From CAZCAC01 sp964496575 (lineage in GTDB: Bacteria > Planctomycetota > UBA1135 > GCA-002686595): DNA of 22,843 bases. The DNA is taken from positions 1-22,843 of the forward strand of contig CAZCAC010000136.1 of assembly GCA_964496575.1 (NCBI GenBank), written 5' to 3'. The notes beneath the pieces were generated by a model that was not told where the DNA came from, did no database searches, and saw only the letters and a list, made by a program, of their open reading frames with translations. How positions within the stretch are numbered: position 1 is the stretch's first letter; each line of letters starts with the position of its first letter. Both the position numbers and the translations under genes were made by a program. Shown here one piece after another: positions 14,071 through 21,859 of this stretch.

Positions 14071-15513
14071 ATGAGACACGCCCGATCGCTCGTTCCCGGC
14101 TCTCTCCACGCGGCCGCCGCCCTGGTCCTCATCGCTTCCACCGCCACGGGCTCCGACTCGCGGAGCTGCCCGACCCCGTCGAACTACTGCCTCACCTCGC
14201 CGAACTCGGTCGGCCCGGGCGCGGTCATCTCGTGGAGGGGAACGCCGAGCCTCCAGACGGACGACTTCCACCTGGTGGCGACCGGTTGCCCCCCGGGTCA
14301 GCTCCTGATGTTCTACTACGGCTCGGGGCAGACCAACGTCGTCTTCGGAGATGGTTGGCGTTGCGTCAACGCCGGCGGCAAGGGGATCTTTCGCTTCAAG
14401 GCGCTTCTGACCGACGGCAACGGGACCGCGGTGATGAAGCTCGACTACACCAAGCCGCCGGCGGGAACAGGCGGTGGAGCGGGTCGGTGGCTGCCCGGCG
14501 ATACGGTGAATTGCCAGGGGTGGTATCACGATCCGGCCGCGGGGGGAGCCGGGTTCAACCTCACCGACGCGCTCGAGGTTCCGATCTGCCTCGACGGCCC
14601 GTACGACGGGATGGTGCTGATCCCGGCCGGTGAGTTCGAGATGGGAGATCACTACGGAATCGGCAGCATCGACGAACACCCCGTTCACCTCGTATACCTC
14701 GACGCTTTCTACGCGGACGTGTACGAGGTGACCAATCAGAGGTATGCCGCCTATCTGAATGCGTCGTACGCGGAGGGGCGGGTCAAGGTCACTTTCGGTG
14801 GCGACGTCCTCCAGGTGGGGGGAGCCGGCAAGAAACTCTGTGAAACGACGACTGCATCGTCCGGGGCCCGGATCACCTGGGATGGAGTCAGTTTCGGCGT
14901 CTCGGCGGGCAAGGAGGACCATCCGATGGCCAGGGTGACGTGGTACGGAGCCTGTACCTACGCCAACCACCTCAGCCGTGATCACGGCCTGACTCCTTGT
15001 TACGACGTGTCCTACCTCACCTGGACCTGTGATTTCGACGCTGACGGATTCCGGCTACCGACGGAAGCGGAGTGGGAGTACGCGGCACGGGGGGGCGAGC
15101 ACAACCCGTACTACCTGTATCCGTGGGGAAACACCGTCGACGGCTCGCACACGAACTACGCCAACTCCGGCGATCCCTACGAGTCAGGACCGACGCCCTG
15201 GACGACCCCGGTGGGATACTACGACGGCAACCAGACGCCGCCGGGAGGGGACATGGCGAACGGGTACGGGCTGTACGACATGTCGGGAAACGTATCCGAG
15301 TGGTGCTGGGACTCATTCGACCCGTCCTACTACTCCAACAGCCCGTACGACAACCCGACCGGCCCACCGACGAGCTCCTGGTACTGCGTGCGCCGGGGTG
15401 GGGGGTGGGACTCCATTTACACGACGTACTTACGATCAGCGAAGCGGTACGGAACCAGCACGGCGAAATTGAATGGCCATATCGGCTTCCGGGTCGTCGT
15501 CCCTCGCCCCTAG
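14071..15513 (+). CDS. Secreted SUMF1/FGE-fold protein with N-terminal accessory module
   Basis: A 480-residue protein starting at ATG 14071 with a signal peptide (hydrophobic 13-25, cleavage near 27). Residues 39-173 form a module (NYC...NSVGPG...GTPSL...DDFHLVAT...WYHDPA...GFNLTDAL) related to the C-terminal module of the YWTD protein at 6142. Residues 180-478 are a formylglycine-generating-enzyme-like domain: MVLIPAGEFEMGD, DEHPVHLVYLDAFYADVYEVTNQRYAAYLN, HPMARVTWYGACTYANHLS, GFRLPTEAEWEYAARGG, GLYDMSGNVSEWCWD, then RRGGGWDS and HIGFRVV. The catalytic cysteine pair that true FGE has after the last GG is absent (GGGWDSIYTTYLRSAKR). It is therefore probably not a sulfatase-activating enzyme but a secreted binding or structural relative. 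The gene stands alone and converges on the PQQ-propeller gene. Confidence 0.88.
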   Translation: MRHARSLVPGSLHAAAALVLIASTATGSDSRSCPTPSNYCLTSPNSVGPGAVISWRGTPSLQTDDFHLVATGCPPGQLLMFYYGSGQTNVVFGDGWRCVNAGGKGIFRFKALLTDGNGTAVMKLDYTKPPAGTGGGAGRWLPGDTVNCQGWYHDPAAGGAGFNLTDALEVPICLDGPYDGMVLIPAGEFEMGDHYGIGSIDEHPVHLVYLDAFYADVYEVTNQRYAAYLNASYAEGRVKVTFGGDVLQVGGAGKKLCETTTASSGARITWDGVSFGVSAGKEDHPMARVTWYGACTYANHLSRDHGLTPCYDVSYLTWTCDFDADGFRLPTEAEWEYAARGGEHNPYYLYPWGNTVDGSHTNYANSGDPYESGPTPWTTPVGYYDGNQTPPGGDMANGYGLYDMSGNVSEWCWDSFDPSYYSNSPYDNPTGPPTSSWYCVRRGGGWDSIYTTYLRSAKRYGTSTAKLNGHIGFRVVVPRP

Positions 15514-15526
15514 CCGCTCACAGCGG
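15514..15526 (+). terminator. Hairpin directly after the SUMF1-like stop
   Basis: CCGCT-CAC-AGCGG begins at the base after the TAG, followed by a second stem CTTCG-8 nt-CGAAG (15529-15546). They sit in the 75-bp gap between two convergent genes, where a bidirectional terminator would be expected. No T run is visible, so this is a weak call. Confidence 0.35.
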
Positions 15527-15588
15527 AGCTTCGAGCCGGAACGAAGGGCCGCGGTGATGGGAAGGTGGGGTCGATCTCCGGGCGAGAG

Positions 15589-16830
15589 CTACTTCCCCAG
15601 GCAGTAGAGGAACTTCCCGGAGCGGATCAGCAGTCGCTCGCCGGCGACCGCCGGGCTGGCATCGAAGCGGCTCCTGTCCTCGAGCTGATTCAGGGCCAGC
15701 TGCTCGAACTCCGGCCGGGCCGCCAGCACGGCCGTCTTGCCGTGCCGATCGAGGTAGTACAGTCGCCCGTCGGCCAGGACGGGTGAGGCGTAGACCTGGC
15801 CCATTCCTTTCAATCGCTCCTCGTAGATCACCTCACCACTCTCGGCCCTCGCACAGTAGGCGATGCCTCGCTTGTCGTTCATCCAGAACAGGTGCCCGTC
15901 GTGGAGGATCGGAGAGGTGACGTTGGAGCCACTCTCGCTGGTCCACAATCGGTGCGTCGCGGTCACGTCGCCGCTGCCGCCGGCGCGCACCGCCAGCGCC
16001 GCGGTGCCCGAACGGCCGCCGAGGAAGTAGACGACGCCATCCGCCGCGACCGCCGTGGGAACCATGTACCACTCGATGTCCGTCTCGCAGGACCACAGGC
16101 GCTTCCCCGTCTCGGGCTCGAACGCCAGCACGTCCCCCTTGCGGGCGACCACCAGCTCCTCGCCCGTGCTGCGGTCCAGCGCCACCAGCGACGCGCTCTC
16201 CACGCTGGCGTTGATGAACACCAGGTCCCGGTAGAGCACCGGCGAAGCGGAGGTTCCCCAGCCGTGGGTCTCCGTCCCCACGTCGGCTTGCCAGAGTCGC
16301 TTCCCTTCGTGGTCGAAGGCGAAGACCCCGGTCTTGCCGAAGAACGCGTACACGCGCTCGGCGTCGGCGGCGGGGGTGTTGGCGGCGAAGCCGTGGTCGC
16401 GGATGCTCGTCTCCTCGGGCAGCTTCGCGGCGACCGCCCGATCCCAGGCGATCTCGCCCGTCTCGACGTCGAGGGCGAGCAAGTGCCGCTCGAGCTGCTC
16501 CCGGCTGCCCTCGGGCTCGCCGGGGACGAAGTACCCGGTGTAGCAGGTCAGGTAGATGCGATCGCCGAGCACGATCGGGCTCGACGCACCCGAGCCGGGC
16601 AGCGGGGTCTTCCAGGCGACGTTGGTGGTGGCGTCCCACTCCAGCGGCAGGCCCGTCGCCGTCGACACGCCCATCCCGCCGGGCCCGCGGAAGCAGGGCC
16701 AGTCCTCGCCGTACACGATCTCCGACTCCGGTGGTTCCGGGCTCTCGCCGGCCTGCGCCCAGCCGGGCTCTTGAGCGAGAACGGACCATGAGATCGACGC
16801 CAGGACCAGGTAACGAGTGATTCGCAACAT
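15589..16830 (-). CDS. Secreted PQQ-like (BamB-type) beta-propeller protein
   Basis: A 413-residue protein from ATG 16830, with GGAG 7 nt upstream and a signal peptide (MLRITRYLVLASISWSVLA). The opening WPCFRGPGGMGVS (44-56), then WKTPLPGSGASSPIVLGDRIYLTC, is the hallmark of the PQQ-like propellers abundant in planctomycetes. Several blades show the ALDxxTGExxW pattern (LLALDVETGEIAWD at 118-130, AFEPETGKRLWS at 236-247). It is probably periplasmic or surface-exposed; no PQQ-enzyme catalytic residues are seen, so it is likely a scaffold or binding protein. At 222-230 STGEEL joins directly to VVARKGDVLAF, where relatives usually have an extra blade strand and loop between a TGEELW and an ELVV block; this looks like an in-frame deletion of about 25-30 residues. 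It diverges from the sigma-like gene at 16992. Confidence 0.85.
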   Translation of the reverse strand: MLRITRYLVLASISWSVLAQEPGWAQAGESPEPPESEIVYGEDWPCFRGPGGMGVSTATGLPLEWDATTNVAWKTPLPGSGASSPIVLGDRIYLTCYTGYFVPGEPEGSREQLERHLLALDVETGEIAWDRAVAAKLPEETSIRDHGFAANTPAADAERVYAFFGKTGVFAFDHEGKRLWQADVGTETHGWGTSASPVLYRDLVFINASVESASLVALDRSTGEELVVARKGDVLAFEPETGKRLWSCETDIEWYMVPTAVAADGVVYFLGGRSGTAALAVRAGGSGDVTATHRLWTSESGSNVTSPILHDGHLFWMNDKRGIAYCARAESGEVIYEERLKGMGQVYASPVLADGRLYYLDRHGKTAVLAARPEFEQLALNQLEDRSRFDASPAVAGERLLIRSGKFLYCLGK

Positions 16831-16991
16831 GATGGAGCTCCGAGGGTGCCCGATTCTACTGCACTGCGATCGATCGGACCCCCGGCGGTTGCGCTCGATC
16901 TCACGCGGATTCTTTTCGCAGAAACCCCGACCAGACGGGGCCCGCCGTTCGTGAAGGGGGCAGAGGCCGCTGCACGACGGCGGCCACCCCC
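16831..16991. promoter_or_regulatory. Divergent intergenic region between PQQ-propeller and sigma-like gene
   Basis: These 161 bp separate two divergent starts and must carry both promoters. A 10-bp palindrome CGATCGATCG lies at 16867-16876, and a hairpin CCCCG-6 nt-CGGGG at 16925-16940. Neither a clear -35/-10 pair nor an ECF-type GGAAC motif was found. Confidence 0.3.
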
Positions 16992-17582
16992 ATGGTGTCG
17001 CTGAGAAGAAAGCTGATCACGAGCCTGGCCGCCGTGTGCGCGGCGGCTGGCGTGCCCAGTGCGGTGGTCGAGGCCAATGCCGCGGAGCTGCTCCGCTCCG
17101 CGCAGGCCTCCGCCGAGCAGCTCACGAGCTGTCCCGCCACCGCCGACGACCTGGCCAGCGGGGCGGCGCTGCGATTGCTCGAGCTCCACCCCGAGGCGCT
17201 CGTCGATGCGGAGTCCTGGGGAGGCTACCTGCGACGCAGCGTCCGCAACGCCTTCTGTGACGAGCGACGTCGCCACGACCGCTCGCGTCTCGCGACGCCC
17301 GGTGAGGTCGACGGCGAGAGCGAACCGGGCACGGTGCCCGAGAGCGTCGCCACGATCGAGGCGGAGGGACCGGCGACGGCGATGGTCGAGGAGTTCCGCG
17401 AGCGGCTGAGCACGCCCGATCGCGAGGTGTTCGATCTCCTGGTCGAGGGGCACAGCGACCGGCGCATCGCCGAGCACACGCGAAGATCCCGGCACGAGGT
17501 CCGCTCGAGCGTGGGGCGCATCCGGAGCACCGCCGAACACTGCTTCGGGACCGAGGGCGAGCTCGTTTCGCGACCCGCCTGA
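16992..17582 (+). CDS. Divergent ECF sigma-factor-like protein, upstream of secDF
   Basis: A 196-residue protein. After a hydrophobic leader-like N-terminus (LITSLAAVCAAAGVPSAVV, 8-26) it has a sigma region 2-like part (CPATADDLASGAALRLLE, 47-64; GYLRRSVRNAFCDERRR, 78-94) and a region 4-like helix-turn-helix (LSTPDREVFDLLVEG at 139-153, RRIAE...SRHEVRSSVGRIRST to 180). Overall spacing is that of an ECF sigma factor, but the usual region 2.1 is replaced by the hydrophobic stretch and the DLVQE motif is degenerate (DLASG). Its closest relative in the window is the gene at 20931 on the other side of secDF, with CPATADDL at the same position. No strong ribosome binding site precedes the ATG. A promoter-recognition role is likely but not proven; loss of core binding is possible. 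Confidence 0.65.
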   Translation: MVSLRRKLITSLAAVCAAAGVPSAVVEANAAELLRSAQASAEQLTSCPATADDLASGAALRLLELHPEALVDAESWGGYLRRSVRNAFCDERRRHDRSRLATPGEVDGESEPGTVPESVATIEAEGPATAMVEEFRERLSTPDREVFDLLVEGHSDRRIAEHTRRSRHEVRSSVGRIRSTAEHCFGTEGELVSRPA

Positions 17583-17725
17583 GGCGGCGCGGCGGTCCCG
17601 CCATCAGGCCGCGCGCGGGTCTTCTCGAAAGCCGACGCTTTTCCCGCCCATTCGTCCCTCCCCGCACGTGAGGAGAGCAGACCGGGGAATTCGCCGCGGT
17701 CGACACGACACAGGAGGACCACTCG

Positions 17726-17998
17726 ATGTCATGCGAAAAGCGAAACGACCGAAGCTGGAACCGAAACGGCGGCAGGAGCGTCTGGCGAGGGCGGGGACTG
17801 CATGGGCGCGGTGCGCGGCGAGAGGGGATCTCGCACACGGCGCGAGACCGCCGCCTGGCACGCTCGAGTCCGGGGCCCAGGCGCTCGGCCAGCTGGTGGG
17901 CGACACGACACCGGGAGCTGGAAGAGGCGCCGGCGCGGGAACCAGGCGGTGATGACGAGGAAGGCCGGCGAGCCGAAGGACGAGGGAGCGGGCGATGA
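17726..17998 (+). CDS. Small basic hypothetical protein, possibly coupled to secDF
   Basis: A 90-residue frame starting at ATG 17726 with AGGAGG 8 nt upstream, the strongest ribosome binding site in this stretch. Its TGA overlaps the secDF ATG as ATGA (17995-17998), the classic arrangement for translational coupling. The product is rich in R, G and W, ends in an acidic-basic run (RELEEAPAREPGGDDEEGRR), has no membrane segment, and resembles nothing I know; it is not YajC, which usually precedes secD. A second ATG at 17731 opens another frame (MRKAKRPKLEPKRRQERLAR, to 17952) that could use the same site. High GC makes spurious frames common here, so a non-coding leader carrying a start site is a real alternative. 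Confidence 0.35.
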   Translation: MSCEKRNDRSWNRNGGRSVWRGRGLHGRGARREGISHTARDRRLARSSPGPRRSASWWATRHRELEEAPAREPGGDDEEGRRAEGRGSGR

Positions 17999-20745
17999 TC
18001 GTCACCAGCCCCCGCCGGCGATGGCTCCTGATCCTCTTCGTAGTGCTCATCGCCGCGGGATCGATCTCGCGCCCGCTGATGTGTGGCGGCGAGCCGATCC
18101 ACCTCGGCCTCGACCTCCACGGTGGAGTCGAGCTGGTCTACGAGCTGCCCGAGGCCGCCGGATTGCCGCCCGCCGAGGCGGCCGAGGCGCTCGACTCGAC
18201 GCGGCGCATCCTCCGGCAACGCCTCGACGCCCACGGCGTCAAGGAGATCTCGGTGCGCACGCTCGGCACCGACCGGATAGAGATCGCCATCCCCGGTATC
18301 ACGCCACGCGAGGCGGAGGCGTACAAACGAACGCTGGGGAGCATGGGTCGGCTCGAGTTCCTCATCGAGGCCGGGCCGATCGATGGCGTGGACGTCGAGG
18401 CCGAGCGCCGCGCCTTGCAGGAGGAGCTGGCGCGGGCCGAGCGGCTCGGCGAGCCGGCGGCCCCCGGCCCCATCACGACGGACCTGCTCGGCTCGGACGA
18501 GGCCATCTCCTTCCGCTGGTTCCCGCTGAGCGCCGGCCTGCAGCGCGAGCTTCATCGAGTACGCGACACCGCGGCGGCGACCGCGGATCAATACGTCCTC
18601 CTGCGCGTCGATGATCGCGCCGGCCATGCCTTCACCGGCGATGACGTGGAGAAGGCCTACCCGACGATCGACCAGCGCACCAGCGCTCCGGTGGTCGCCT
18701 TCGAGATCGAGCGGCGATCCGAGCACGCCTTCGGCGCCTACACCGAGCACAATCGCGGGCGGCGCATGGCGATCGTCCTCGACGGCCGGGTCGAATCCGT
18801 GGCGAAAATCGAGTCGCGCATCGATCGGCGGGGACAGATCACCCGGGGCAGCGCCGGCTTCGAGGCCGAGGAGCTCCAGCGCCTGGTGACCGTGATCCGC
18901 TCCGGCAGCCTGCCGCTCGAGCCCGTGCTCATCGCCGAGAGCGCGGTCGGCCCCCACCTCGGCCAGGCGGCCCTCTCGCGCGGGATCGCCGCCGGGCTGG
19001 TGGCGCTGACCCTGGTGCTCTTCTTCCTGCTCCTCTACTACCGCCGCGCGGGCCTCGTCGCCTGCCTGGCGCTGCTGCTCAACCTGATGCTCCTGCTCGG
19101 CGCGCTGGCCTTCCTGCGCGCGACGCTGACCCTGCCGGGCATCGCGGGGCTCGTGCTGACGATCGGCATGGCGGTCGACGCGAACATCCTGATCTTCGAG
19201 CGCATCCGCGAGCAGCTCGACGAAGGAGCATCGCTACGCCCGGCGGTCCGCAACGGCTTCGAGAGCGCGCTCCGCACCATCGTCGACGCCAACGTCACGA
19301 CCTTCCTGACGGCGGTCTTCCTGTATCACTTCGGCACCGGCCCGATCCGCGGCTTCGCCGTCACGCTCATGATCGGCCTGGTGACCTCGATGTTCTCCTC
19401 GCTGTTCTTCGCGCGCAGCCTGCTCGACTGGCTGCTGCAGCGGGACTGGCTCAGGATCGGAGGCCGCCGGCTCTTCGCGTCATCGCGGCTGAGCTTCGTG
19501 CGCCATGGCCGGCGCGCGCTCGCCGCATCGGCGCTGGTGATCGTCCCGGGGCTCTTCGTCTTCTCGATCACCGGTCCCGAGAAGTACGGCATGGACTTCA
19601 CGGGCGGCCACGCCCTGCAGCTCGCCTTCGACGAGCCGCACGAGCAGTTCGAGGTCCTCACGCGCGTGCGGAGCGTGGACCCGGGCGCCCAGGTCGTCAC
19701 CATCGACTCGGAAGGAGCGATGTCGAAGCTCTTCCTCGTCCAGACGAAGCGCACCGGTCCCGCCGTGGAGAGCGAAGCCCCCGCGACAGCAGGCGACGCC
19801 GCCCCGGCGTTCGCGGGCGAGTTGCTGGAGCTCTTCGGCGACGAACTCGTCCAACCGATCACGATTACGGACTACGAGGTCGAGGCCGAGCTCGATCAGG
19901 CCTTCGTCGGGCTCGATCTCCGCTATCGCGAGGAGGTCCGCCGCAGCGACCTCGAAGCCCGAGTCAGCTCCCTGCTGCGCGACGCGAGCGTACAGGGGCC
20001 GGAGACCGACGACCGGTTCCACGTGGAGGGCCGCTATCGTTCACCACCCGACACGGCGGCCGAAGCCGGTGATCGGATCGCCGAGGTGGTACGCGAGCTG
20101 CCCGCTGCCTCCGGACACGGGTCGGCGCTCCTGTGCGATCCCCTGCCCTCCTCTTCCTTCGTCGGTCCCAGGGTCGGCGCCGAGCTACTCGCCGCTGCGG
20201 CCAGCGCCGCCTTCTTCGCCCTCGCGAGCATCGTCCTGTACCTGCGCGTGCGGTTTCATCAGTACCGGTTCGGCCTGGCCGCCTGCGTGGCGCTCGTGCA
20301 CGACCTGTTGTTCACCGTGAGCGCCATCGCCCTGGCGCGCTGGACGGGCCTGCTCACGGTCGAGCTCGACCTCGCCGTGGTCGCCGCTCTCCTGACCATC
20401 ATGGGCTACTCGCTGAACGATACGATCGTCACGTTCGATCGGGTGCGACACAACCTGCCGCGCACGAACCTGGCTCTTCCGAAGCTGCTGGACCTCTCGG
20501 TCCGCCAGACCCTGAGCCGCACGCTGCTGACCACCGTGACGACGTTCGCCGTCGTGCTGGTGCTCATGGCGCTGAACGTGGGCCGGCACGGGGCGCTCGA
20601 GGGATTCGCCTTCGCGCTGCTCGTCGGCATCGTGGCCGGGACCTTCTCGACCATCTACGTGGCCACGCCCGCGCTGCTCTTCTTCAGCCGCTGGAGCGAG
20701 CGTCGCGAAGCGAGGGCCACGACCGGAGCCGCCCACCTGCCGTAG
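17995..20745 (+). CDS. secDF: Protein translocase SecDF, single-chain fusion
   Basis: A 916-residue SecD-SecF fusion from ATG 17995 with GGGAG 6 nt upstream. SecD half: first membrane helix 10-24, GLDLHGG at 38-44, a large periplasmic P1 region with RQRLDAHGVKE and VVAFEIERR...GRRMAIVLDG, then a membrane bundle containing GMAVDANILIFERIREQL with D395 and R403. SecF half: membrane helix about 505-530, MDFTGG at 533-538, periplasmic domain, then GYSLNDTIVTFDRVRHNL with D809 and R816. These acidic and basic residues are the proton-relay positions of SecDF, which uses the proton gradient to pull secreted proteins out of the SecYEG channel. Fused SecDF occurs in several phyla including planctomycetes. 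The P1 region is shorter than in E. coli SecD, as in other fusions, and the SecF periplasmic part (540-710) has an extended linker. No yajC was seen upstream. Confidence 0.95.
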   Translation: MIVTSPRRRWLLILFVVLIAAGSISRPLMCGGEPIHLGLDLHGGVELVYELPEAAGLPPAEAAEALDSTRRILRQRLDAHGVKEISVRTLGTDRIEIAIPGITPREAEAYKRTLGSMGRLEFLIEAGPIDGVDVEAERRALQEELARAERLGEPAAPGPITTDLLGSDEAISFRWFPLSAGLQRELHRVRDTAAATADQYVLLRVDDRAGHAFTGDDVEKAYPTIDQRTSAPVVAFEIERRSEHAFGAYTEHNRGRRMAIVLDGRVESVAKIESRIDRRGQITRGSAGFEAEELQRLVTVIRSGSLPLEPVLIAESAVGPHLGQAALSRGIAAGLVALTLVLFFLLLYYRRAGLVACLALLLNLMLLLGALAFLRATLTLPGIAGLVLTIGMAVDANILIFERIREQLDEGASLRPAVRNGFESALRTIVDANVTTFLTAVFLYHFGTGPIRGFAVTLMIGLVTSMFSSLFFARSLLDWLLQRDWLRIGGRRLFASSRLSFVRHGRRALAASALVIVPGLFVFSITGPEKYGMDFTGGHALQLAFDEPHEQFEVLTRVRSVDPGAQVVTIDSEGAMSKLFLVQTKRTGPAVESEAPATAGDAAPAFAGELLELFGDELVQPITITDYEVEAELDQAFVGLDLRYREEVRRSDLEARVSSLLRDASVQGPETDDRFHVEGRYRSPPDTAAEAGDRIAEVVRELPAASGHGSALLCDPLPSSSFVGPRVGAELLAAAASAAFFALASIVLYLRVRFHQYRFGLAACVALVHDLLFTVSAIALARWTGLLTVELDLAVVAALLTIMGYSLNDTIVTFDRVRHNLPRTNLALPKLLDLSVRQTLSRTLLTTVTTFAVVLVLMALNVGRHGALEGFAFALLVGIVAGTFSTIYVATPALLFFSRWSERREARATTGAAHLP

Positions 20746-20930
20746 CGGCAGGAAGCATGGGACGACCGGCCATCCAGGCAGGCCCGATCGCGGCGGAAAC
20801 GGCCGCAGAGGCCCATCGCGAGCTCGACCGGCAGCTGGCACGGTCCTTGCTCCTGACTCACTGCGCACCCGCGCCTCCACTGCTCCTCCCACCTCCGACC
20901 AGGATCGCCCGCCCCAGAGGGACGACTCGA

Positions 20931-21485
20931 ATGGCCCGCAACCGGACACTGCTGCCGGAGCTCGTCAGCCTGCTGGCGCTCCTCGGGACCGCGCGCGCCG
21001 ACGCCGGCGCCGAGGCGAGCGAGGTCTTGCGCGTCGCGAACGAGGCCGCCTCGCGAGTCACCACCTGTCCGGCGACGGCGGACGACCTCGGTGCCGAGGC
21101 GACGCTGCGCTTCCTGAGGAAGCGCCGTACAGCGCGCGCCGGCGAGTCGGGGACGGCGGGCTACGTTCGCCGGATAGTAGACAACGTACGGCGCGACTGG
21201 CTGCGCCGGCAGGGCCGGGTGCAGTCCTTCTCGGAAATCGACGCGTCGCGCCTCGAGCGGGCGGAACCGTCGGACGGTCGTGGCAACCCGGCCGAGGTCG
21301 CCGAGGTCGCCGAGTTCGTCGCCGGCCTGAGACCCGACGAGCGAAGAGTCCTCGAGCTATTGATCGAAGGCCTTGGAGAGCGGGAGATCGCGGACCGGAC
21401 CGGGTACACCCGCCACGCGGTGCGAGCGCTCATCCACAGGATCCGGTCTCGGGCGAGCGAGTTCTTTGTTCTGCCGGGGAGCTGA
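20931..21485 (+). CDS. Divergent ECF sigma-factor-like protein, downstream of secDF
   Basis: A 184-residue paralog of the protein at 16992. ATG 20931 was chosen because it aligns end to end with that paralog; an in-frame ATG at 20757 would add 58 proline-rich residues with no counterpart. The N-terminus is leader-like (LLPELVSLLALLGTARADA, 7-25). The sigma region 2-like part has CPATADDLGAEATLRFLR (46-63) and GYVRRIVDNVRRDWLRRQ (77-94); the region 4-like part has LRPDERRVLELLIEGLGEREIAD and TRHAVRALIHRIRSRA (133-175). Identity to its twin is concentrated in these blocks. No partner anti-sigma or kinase is adjacent. It starts 185 bp after secDF on the same strand, so it may be co-transcribed. 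The regulatory role is inferred from fold only. Confidence 0.65.
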   Translation: MARNRTLLPELVSLLALLGTARADAGAEASEVLRVANEAASRVTTCPATADDLGAEATLRFLRKRRTARAGESGTAGYVRRIVDNVRRDWLRRQGRVQSFSEIDASRLERAEPSDGRGNPAEVAEVAEFVAGLRPDERRVLELLIEGLGEREIADRTGYTRHAVRALIHRIRSRASEFFVLPGS

Positions 21486-21859
21486 CGGATCCGCTCGACC
21501 CGTCCCGGCAGTGGTGCGGTGCCAATCGAAACCGGAATCGGCGCCCCGAGCTCGATCGCGATCGGGAAGTGAAGGCCGCGGGCAGGATAGGTCTCGTGCC
21601 GGCCCACTTCGCGGAGCAGCGCCCTTTCATGGAACACGTGGCCCCTTTCGTTCCCCCGAAATCGTGATGGAGCGTGGCGCTCGATTGCGCCTTGCCTGGT
21701 GACCTCGCGGTCATCCTGGCGCCGGTGGACAGGCAGGAACCGTCTCGTTCACCACCTGGAGAGCGACTCGAACTCTCCCGTGTCGCCTGGATGGAAGGTC
21801 GCGGATCCATGCAAACGACTCCCTGTGGCAACAGCACTTCTCGAAGGAGGTGGCCAGTC
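21486..21859. other. 374-bp non-coding stretch before the FG-GAP gene
   Basis: No credible gene is seen. Hairpins are GGCGC-6 nt-GCGCC (21676-21691) and, a few bases on, GGTGACC-TCGC-GGTCATC (about 21699-21716), which together may end the sigma-like transcript. At the right end lies a full ribosome binding site AAGGAGGT (21844-21851), 8 nt before the next ATG. A convincing promoter was not found. Confidence 0.35.

Noticed and set aside
17122..18957. A 611-codon minus-strand frame crossing the sigma-like gene and the 5' half of secDF
   Set aside because: It runs across two recognisable plus-strand genes and the gap between them, which is the behaviour of an antisense shadow.
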